Origin: a virus
Direction: 5' to 3' (one strand)
IMG/VR virus record: IMGVR_UViG_3300023172_000252
Span: 1-20,613 of that record
Length of the DNA: 20,613 nucleotides
Position numbers and translations under genes: made by a program. Positions 6,354-14,200 of this stretch are shown here, piece by piece (position 1 is the stretch's first letter; every line of letters begins with the position of its first letter). The notes under the pieces were generated by a model that was given only the letters and a program-made list of their open reading frames with translations, did no database searches and had not been told where the DNA came from.

Positions 6354-7693
6354 CAGTATTCTCCTCCATCAATAGTGCTTGTCCATACTGGCGTTCCACT
6401 TGCGTTTGTTGTTAAAACATAATTACTTGTACTTATTCCAGATTCTGTACTTGCTGCTCCGATAAGTTTTCCAGAATCATCAAAATAAGAAACTCCATTT
6501 GGACCATCAAAATCACCAACATCATAATATAAACCTTCAGTTACCGTTACAAATCCGGTAATCGATACATTTCCAGTTGTAAATTGATTTCCTGTAAAAG
6601 TTGAAACACCAACAATTTCTGAATTTCCATCAACTTTTAAATTACGACCTACCGTTAGGTCTGTATCTACATAAAGTTCTCCTCCAGTAGTGGTAATGCC
6701 TCCAGCAGATGCTAAAGTTGTAACACCTACTGATTGGAAATTATTGTTTACTACAAGATTACTAGAGATATCAACTGAAGCATTGATATCAACGTTAGAA
6801 CCAAAAGTAGAAAGACCTGATACATTAAGATTATCAATTTCCACATCGCCAGAAATATCAATAGGGCCATCGATATTGACACTTCCAAGAAATGTTGATA
6901 ATCCAGAAACAAATAAATCGGTAGTCGTTACAAGACCTGAGAATCTACCAGTTCTCCAACGCTTACCATCAATACCCAAATCATAAGTAGCGTCATCATT
7001 TGGATTTAAGTCTGATATAAATTCGCCGCCAACATTAATATCATCGCTATTAGCATCACCAAGGTTTATAGTTCCTCCCCTAAATGTTGCAACACCAATA
7101 AATTCCGATGTACCATCGACCTTTAAATTTTGACCAATGGTTAGGTTGTTGTTTACAAATAGACTTCCACCAGTTGTTGTGATTCCCCCAGCAGAAGCGA
7201 GTGTTGATACTCCACTAATACTCAGCGATTGTGCTGTTAGTGGTCCAAGAACGTTAATGGATGGTGCTGTTATTCCATCCGAAGAACTTATAGTTACTCC
7301 AGAACCAACGTTTATTATGTCGTTTGTTCCATCAATAACTACAGAACCTGTTCCAAATGTTACAACTCCAACTATGTTGGCATCGCCGCCAACATTCAAA
7401 TTTTTAGCAATTCCAACACCACCACTAACAATTACTGCGCCAGTAGTTGTTGATGATGATTGTGTGGTATTGGAAAATGTAACTATTCCCGTAGCAATTA
7501 ACGAAGACGAATCAATCGTATCCGTCATGTAGAATTTCTCGTCTTCTAAATTCCAAACGAGAAGCATTCCATCTCTAGTCTTAAGAGTGGAATCTACATC
7601 AGTTAAATTAATTATTCGTGTTGGTGCTGCTGAAGCATTAGATAAAACACGAATTACGTTCTGAGAACCAATTCTATCGTTAATACTAGGCAT
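6353..7693 (-). CDS. Beta-repeat fibre-like structural protein in the T4 wac slot, 446 aa
   Basis: This protein lies directly before gp13, where T4 encodes the fibritin whisker (wac, 487 aa), but I see no long fibritin-type coiled coil. The first 70 residues (MPSINDRIGSQNVIRVLSN to DSSSLIATGI) look like a small attachment domain. The rest is a chain of short beta repeats rich in G-V-(S/A/V)-T-F, V-S-G-L-S-T-F and N-L-x-V-x-G, typical of elongated trimeric fibres. Three related units lie at about 83-113, 161-204 and 323-366. Residues 234-252 (DATYDLGIDGKRWRTGRFSG) resemble the Y-D-L-G-x-x-x-x-R-W motif widespread in phage tail fibres. The C-terminus (YVLTTNASGTPVWTST) resembles fibre ends. It may be a neck or side fibre (inference). 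The start overlaps the 111-residue gene's stop (TAATG). Confidence 0.85.
   Translation of the reverse strand: MPSINDRIGSQNVIRVLSNASAAPTRIINLTDVDSTLKTRDGMLLVWNLEDEKFYMTDTIDSSSLIATGIVTFSNTTQSSSTTTGAVIVSGGVGIAKNLNVGGDANIVGVVTFGTGSVVIDGTNDIINVGSGVTISSSDGITAPSINVLGPLTAQSLSISGVSTLASAGGITTTGGSLFVNNNLTIGQNLKVDGTSEFIGVATFRGGTINLGDANSDDINVGGEFISDLNPNDDATYDLGIDGKRWRTGRFSGLVTTTDLFVSGLSTFLGSVNIDGPIDISGDVEIDNLNVSGLSTFGSNVDINASVDISSNLVVNNNFQSVGVTTLASAGGITTTGGELYVDTDLTVGRNLKVDGNSEIVGVSTFTGNQFTTGNVSITGFVTVTEGLYYDVGDFDGPNGVSYFDDSGKLIGAASTESGISTSNYVLTTNASGTPVWTSTIDGGEY
6361..6367 (-). promoter_or_regulatory. Strong ribosome binding site of gp13
   Basis: GGAGGAG lies seven bases before the gp13 ATG, inside the last codons of the 446-residue gene. 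It is the best Shine-Dalgarno match I saw in the window, so the neck gene may be translated efficiently despite the overlapping upstream stop. Confidence 0.7.
6596..6727 (-). repeat. Fibre repeat, copy 2 (residues 323-366 of the 446-aa protein)
   Basis: This is the second unit: G-V-T-T-L-A-S-A-G-G-I-T-T-T-G-G, then D-L-T-V-G-R-N-L-K-V-D-G, ending I-V-G-V-S-T-F. It is nearly identical to copy 1 in protein, with more drift in the DNA. A more diverged third relative lies at residues 83-113. Confidence 0.8.
7082..7213 (-). repeat. Fibre repeat, copy 1 (residues 161-204 of the 446-aa protein)
   Basis: This is the first of two closely related 44-residue units: G-V-S-T-L-A-S-A-G-G-I-T-T-T-G-G, then N-L-T-I-G-Q-N-L-K-V-D-G, ending F-I-G-V-A-T-F. 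It pairs with the unit 162 residues downstream. Confidence 0.8.
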
Positions 7694-8028
7694 TACCTGG
7701 TTACCCCGCCTCTTACTAGTGCTGCACCTTCCACAGCTTTAAATTCCTTACCATCGTTTAATAATTTTACATCATAAACGTATCTTCCTGGCTTCAAACT
7801 GGTTGTTTGGGCAGCAGTTAATGATATTGATAAAATTCCTAGTTCAGGACTAGTTACAGTAGAAGCAAAAGATACTGAAGAAGTCGAAGCATAATGTTTT
7901 CTCAATTGACCCACTGGAACAGTGCTAGACAAATCCAAAGGGGAATTTGATCTAGTATCCTCCAACTGAAAAGAGGTGTCAAAACTGAATCCCTGTTCAA
8001 TCACAATATTGGATACATAAATCGCCAT
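7693..8028 (-). CDS. Small beta-rich structural protein, 111 aa
   Basis: This is a single-domain, strand-rich protein: MAIYVSNIVIEQGFSFDTSF, then a D-L-S-S turn, V-G-Q-L-R-K-H-Y, then S-I-S-L-T-A-A-Q-T and L-K-P-G-R-Y-V-Y-D-V-K-L. It ends V-E-G-A-A-L-V-R-G-G-V-T-R. The pattern of an extended input strand, a paired beta sandwich and a G-R-Y-V-Y-D-V strand recalls the small N-terminal beta-sandwich domains of phage baseplate proteins, though no specific family is certain. It is the first gene after a late promoter element (8050-8063) and overlaps the start of the fibre-like 446-residue gene by one base. It may be an adaptor for that fibre (inference from position). The leader has AGGAAA about 20 bases upstream but no well-spaced Shine-Dalgarno sequence. 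Confidence 0.75.
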   Translation of the reverse strand: MAIYVSNIVIEQGFSFDTSFQLEDTRSNSPLDLSSTVPVGQLRKHYASTSSVSFASTVTSPELGILSISLTAAQTTSLKPGRYVYDVKLLNDGKEFKAVEGAALVRGGVTR

Positions 8029-8049
8029 TATTAGAATTAAAAAGTTTCC

Positions 8050-8063
8050 TTTAGATATTTATA
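8050..8063 (-). promoter_or_regulatory. T4-type late promoter before the 111-aa / fibre / neck unit
   Basis: The minus strand reads TATAAATATCTAAA. Its first eight bases are the T4 late -10 box recognised by gp55-type sigma factors. It lies in the 55-base gap between the 65-residue gene and the 111-residue gene, one of the few intergenic spaces in the window, 27 bases before the ATG. The same 14 bases occur before gp8. Confidence 0.75.
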
Positions 8064-8083
8064 TTTACAGCAAACCAATAAAA

Positions 8084-8281
8084 TTATTTCTTATTTAGTA
8101 TTTCCATAAGTAAAGATTTTATCTCTTCAATATCCTGTTTCATTTTATCCAATTCTTGTTTTTGCATATCTTTATAGTTTAAGGAGTTAACATATTGATT
8201 GTATGAAGTGGTGTCACAGTTAATTATGGCACCACTTTTTTCGTCTCTATAAAGATTTTTGTATCCTTCTACCCTTATCAT
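8084..8281 (-). CDS. Small coiled-coil protein, 65 aa, function unknown
   Basis: The first half (MIRVEGYKNLYRDEKSGAI) continues to a C-D-T-T-S-Y-N-Q-Y motif and looks like a compact beta hairpin. The second half is a heptad-like amphipathic helix (about residues 36-64, D-M-Q-K-Q-E-L-D-K-M-K-Q-D-I-E-E-I-K). I recall very similar small proteins in cyanophage late regions, always hypothetical. The ATG overlaps the stop of the giant upstream gene as ATGA, and no well-spaced Shine-Dalgarno sequence is visible, so translation is probably coupled. It is the last gene before a late promoter. A scaffold or chaperone-like helper for its giant neighbour is possible but is only a guess from position. Confidence 0.8.
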   Translation of the reverse strand: MIRVEGYKNLYRDEKSGAIINCDTTSYNQYVNSLNYKDMQKQELDKMKQDIEEIKSLLMEILNKK

Positions 8282-11200
8282 CTCAATGCAATAGTTCTAA
8301 GATCTTTAATTCTTGGAGCATATGCTTGATTTGTTCCGGACATTACAATCTTGATTGTGTATCCCGTGAACAGATCTAAATTATCTGCGGTAAACTCATA
8401 CTCTAAATACTGATTTTCCAAACTTGCTGGAACAAAAGTATCAGGTCTTCCACTATTTTTGGAGGAATCAACTGGTGTAATTGTTCCGTCAGCACTAAGA
8501 CTCAGATTATCATATCCTGGGAACAACTCAAATTCTTGAGTAACTTCACTAGAATCTGCTCTGATCAAATTATAAAGAACTCTAAAGTCTGCAGACTCAT
8601 GTCTATAAGCAGCAAGTATTACTTTAAGTGATGTTGCTGCCTGGGTAAGATTTACAGTATTTGAAACATAAACTGCCGAATGTGGATCAAATAAGAGTGA
8701 ATTGACTCTATTGTCAGTGGAATAATCGGAGATAGGATTATTCAATCTGCTCAGTCTGAATTCAGTCAATGCTGTATCAGTATAAATTATTGGTGATAAA
8801 TTGGAATCGGTGGTATTCAAAAGTATACGTGTTGTAAATGATTTATTTCTTGGTAAAGTTGTCAAACTCGTATTTTCGTTGACGTTAGAAGCAACGAGTC
8901 TTACAGAGTTCAACTTATTAACCTTATTCAATTCAACATTTTCAAATCCACTATCTAGGAAAGGAGTTTCTGTTCCGTCAACACTTCTACCAGTTGTTGT
9001 TCTAACACTCGCAGTTACGGAAGTAGAAGAACCTGGTGATAAAATATCATAATTTGGAACGATTTCGTTGAATTGAATGTTTTCAGTTGCCTTACAATTT
9101 TCTCCACCAACAAATTGTTCCGAAGTGAATGACAACTGCGGAAGATCGGAAGTGTCTCCATCATTTGATCTATCTGAACCGTTAGCAGACATATCGATTT
9201 CTACATGATATTGGTCGATAGTATTTCCTAAAGAACTTACGGTATGTTCAACTCCGTTAATTCTTCTTAGAGAAACTCCACCTAGTTCATATTTTGTAAC
9301 CAATGATCCAACACTATGTGGTTGTACCACACCCTCTACAGATCTGGAACTTATTGATAAAGTTCCACTACCAACTGAATTATAAGAGATTATTTCATCT
9401 CCAATCTTTACATATCCAAGATAAGAAGCTGAAACTGTCTGACCTTCAAAGGTTGCGAAGTTTGCTGTGCTGGCAACACTGATAGTTGCTGTTTCACTTA
9501 TTGTTAAAGGAGAATCCAAAGTGGTTGCAGGAACGCTTGGTTCAATTCCAGTAAGAACTACTTTATTTGTGGAGGAATACATTCCATGATCAAAATGATT
9601 TACTCTCAAGAAATTGCCAGAATTTAGATTTGTTCCTTCAGTCGTTCTGGTCGTAATAGTTGTACTTGCAAGAGAAACAACAGTTCCAGAATCGTTATAG
9701 TAACTAAGTGCTGCCCCAACTTGGAAAGTCTTAGACGCACCCTTCTCTCCTTGAACGTTTGAAAGATAAAGTGTATCTAATCCGTTAATTTCGGAAATAG
9801 TAAATCTCGCATCTCTACCCAGAGTGGTAGTAATACCAACAACATCACCAACCTGATACCCATTTCCAGCAAAAGTTGTTGCTGCAATTCCCGTAATTAC
9901 TCCACCGGATGCTGTAACACTCAACCTTAAACCAGAACCACTACCAACAATATTCGTAGTTTCCAAATCAGCAAACGTTCCTGTTGGATAATTTGTACCA
10001 CTATCGGTAATAGTTACATTTGTTACTGAACTGCCTGTTCCAACAATATATCCATATCCAAAATCATTAGAACCTGCAATTTTTCTTCCAGTAGTCAAAA
10101 TTCCAATAGCAGAACTATTTGTAGTTGTTGTAATTCCAAGTGTTACTGTTTTAGGTAAAGTTGTTATTGGATTATTATTCAGTATTTTTACATATCCGTT
10201 GCTCTCATCTAAAGTTGGGTTATAGAAGAATGCAGTTCCAGTAGTTGATGTGAAGTTTGCTTTATAAAGTTTGAATTTTAAATCTTGATATTGATTTGCA
10301 GTCCAAATAGATCCATTTTGAGACTTGAACAAACTTCCAAGTGCAAATTGTTTAGAATATATAACTGCTTCAGCATCAGGTAAAGACTGTGTATTTACAG
10401 TTCTTTCGCCCATTTCCGCAATCCAAAGTTCATATTCATCTGAAGTTTCTGCTACAGCAACAATTGCATATTCTTGTCCAGGAGAAAGATAAATTGGATA
10501 ATCAAAAGTTACTCTCGTTGCGGTTTCTGCAGTTGATGAAGTTGTAATATCTGTAGGTCTTAATGTAACTGGATTTCCTATAACAGTTCTTGTTGGAGTT
10601 CCTAACTCAACGGTTCTTATTTCAATTCTAACCGGATCATTTCCAGATGGTTTATTGGCAAAGAACAAATCTATAGCAGTTAAGAATGCACCATTTGCAT
10701 CATTATTTTGACCATTTGGATTTGGTGCTTCAATGTTACCGCCAACACTAAAGGATTGTGCCAAAGGATCATAATATCCAACGGTGTTAGTTGTTCTTTG
10801 AGTTTGACGTACTTCAAATCTTCCTTCAGACTTATAAGAAGTTTCTGCTGTTGATAATAACTTACTTCCTGGAAGAGGAGTTGCATTAGATGAACTATTT
10901 GTAAGTCTATAAGTCTTGGTTCCTGTAGTTATTCTTACTGCTGGGGCTGGAATATCAAGTGGGTTTCTAAGGAAGAAAGTTCCATAGAGATCCCCATAGT
11001 TATCACTAATCAATCTAAGATCTTTAACATATGCAATAGCACCACTAGTTTGTCCAACCAATTTTGTTCCAACTTTTGTATAACCAAAATATTTCCCCTG
11101 TGCTTCTTCAGATAATCCAAAGGTGTCTACATTCAATACCTTAGATGATTGATTGTATTCTGAGGAAAGATTTTCTGTTTTAATATATGGATTTATATTA

Positions 11201-14200
11201 AATGTTTTTGTTGGCGCATTGAAAGGTCCTTCTTTGTGGTTTCCTGAAGATACTCTAAATCTAATTACCTCATTTCCTTCACTATAACCAACAACAGTTT
11301 CACCAACTTCAAAAGTTCCTACAGATCCATAATTGACTAAAGTTGAATCGTTAGCAATTTCCAATAACTTTGGAATAAAGTCAACACTACCGTTTCCATC
11401 GAAGAATTGATAGAATCTTGTCAAAGGTTTCAGATTATTTGCAGAAAACTGGGTATTTCTGGAACGCATATACTGTTCGTTTCCAGATGAAATTACAACT
11501 TCTCTGGAAGAAACATCTGCAGTTGTTTGACCTCTGCGATTTGGATCTGCAACCCTCCTTTCTATAAGAGTATTAGAAGCAGGTATTCTAATTGTTCTAA
11601 TCCAACTATCGCTAGAAGGAGATAATTTAACAAATCCATTATATGAAACAACATGGAATGGGTTGACGTTTTCAACTCTTGTTGCTAAAGGTTGTTCAAT
11701 CCAACCAACACTTTCATATTTTAAAGTAATAGCATTTCCAGTTTTCTGAACATTGGAGTCTAATAAATTAAAGTTTGTGGAAAGATCTAGATTTTCATCA
11801 GTAGTATCAGTTGAAGGTGCGATCTGACCCTTTAAGGTATTTACGCTAATAATTGGTGTTAAATCTTGAGTCTCAGAATCTGTCTGAATTGAAGATACAT
11901 TTATGTCTATCAACGAATTGTTTTTAAAATCATCTACAAAGAATCCAGTTTTAAATCTATTATTTCCTTGAGCATCTTGAACTTGTAAAGTTTGAGTGCT
12001 TACCTCTAACAGAGAAAGAGAAGTGACACGTTCAAGATTTTCTATTCTATCCTCAAGTTTTCCAATATCTCTCATAGTATATCTTCTATTATCTACGAGA
12101 GATATTTCTGCATCATTTGGATTATAAAGATACGCTGGAAGAGAAATTGTTCCAAGATCCATCAATCCATCTGGATTATTGTTAGAAGGAACCTTTGGAT
12201 TTATCCCAGATATACCTTTTTGAACAATAAAGTTGCCAAAAGTATCAAGATATACTTTATCTATTCTTGGCAAGTAATAAGTATAACCAATTAAAGAACT
12301 TTCTTTTGGTTTTAGAATAAGTTTTGGTAAAGTTCCAAAACTTCTTGAGTCAAAATCGAATGGTGATTTATCTGTTACTGTGAATTGAGATACTCTTGGT
12401 CTGAAATCAAGAGTATCTGTGGCTCTCACTTTTCTTGAACCAATATTAGGAATATCTTCAGAAAATCTTTCTTTATCATAACTTAAAACGGTGTAAACAT
12501 CACCAGAATCTGAAGAAGGAACTGTATAATGATCAAATACAATTTTTAGTCTTCTGGAAGGTATTGGTGTATTTGCACTTCTAACAATTCTCGAATAATC
12601 ATAATATTGATCTTTCTGTCCCTTATCTAGGGTAAAGGAAGAAGTTATATTTTTGTAAGAACCATTAGTTACAGATTGTATTGCTGCAGTATTATTCGAT
12701 TCCTGAAGAGTTACAGATTCTCCGGCAATAAATTTATCTTTATTTAAATATACAATTGATAATACCAATGAAGATGGTTTTGCAACAACTCTTGCAACAG
12801 TGTTGGAAGAAGAACTTACAATGTTTTCACCAATAATTGCATTGCTTACTACAGAACTATCAAAAAACTGAATCTGATCAAAAGTTGGTGTGCTTGAATC
12901 TAATGATTCTAGAATTGCTATGACTTTTACAACATCTGGATAATTTAATGAAATCTCTTCATCTTGAACTCTTAATCCATAATTTTTATTATAAGTAAGA
13001 CCATCATTTATTGAAGTATTGACGCCAACACCAGACTGTTGTTGTTTAGAATAAACAACATCTAAAGTCGCACTTCTTGTATATTCTTTAATCTTACTTT
13101 GTATCTCATTTTTAGTTAGTGATGTATTTACTACAATATTCGATTGACTTGCAGTTAAACCATTGATTGATACTTGATTATTACTTAAAGTAAATGCATC
13201 AGAAGTTACTGTACCAATACCACCGCCAGTGTAGTGAATTGAGTATCTTTCTTCATCAAATGGATCAAAGAAGGCACTTGTGATTCCACTAATAGAAGAA
13301 AGATCGAAAGTTAACGTACCAGAACTATCTGTTGTTTCTCCCGTGATCTGTTCCGATATTTTTAATGTTGAACCAGAAAGATCTACAGACTCGATGTTTG
13401 GATCTGAAAGTTCTGCATAAAGGTATCCTTTTTCTTGATTTCTTAAGGAAGGAACACCAATTTTAATTGAAGAATATGTTCCATTAGCAACTGTTCCGTT
13501 GGATACACCAGAAACCGTAGCACCAGCAGTGATTGTTAAAGAAGTTGTGTTATTTGCTGTAACCCTGTTGAAGGTTTCATCTCCAGAACTAGTTTGATAA
13601 CGAATAATATCTCCAACTTTAACTCCAGTAAACACTTTTCCAGGACTTACTAGGGTATTTCCACCACTAATAGTTCCACCAATCACACCATTTGGAAGAT
13701 TTATGGAATCTAACAGAGAATCTGCAGTAAATGTTGGGAACCCAGAAACTCCAGACTGGTAAACCGATTTAATATCTCTAGTTCCATATGCGATTACAGA
13801 TGCTATCGTAGCAGAAGCATCAATTCCATTAATAATAAGTTGTTCCCCAACAGAGAAAGTTCCAGAAGTTTGTCTAACACTTACTGTGCTTCCTGAACCT
13901 GAAGAAACTGCATATCCACTTGCCCCACTGCTCTTACCTTTAATATATGAAGATGTTATCAATCCGAGAGGTGCTACTGGCGTGTTTAACGTGAGGGAGG
14001 TATATGTTTGAATATCATATAAGTATAAATCCCAGTTAGTAGAAGCATCCTGATAAGCAGAACCTGTTAAATTGAAGGTGTAAACTCTAGCGTCACCAAT
14101 TTTTGTTCCACCACCAGCAGATTGATTGTAGAGACTGATAGATTCTTTTTGTTTGGGTGCTCCAGATACATTATTAACTCTTAAAAGATTTCCCATCTCA

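Noticed and set aside
8029-8083. Terminator hairpin in the gap after the 65-aa gene
   Set aside because: I saw no GC-rich inverted repeat followed by T residues; the gap is explained by the late promoter and leader.
10680-10886. Minus-strand 68-codon frame inside the giant structural gene
   Set aside because: It is an out-of-frame shadow of the DPLAQSF-led domain, with low-complexity Gln/Leu content and no start signal.
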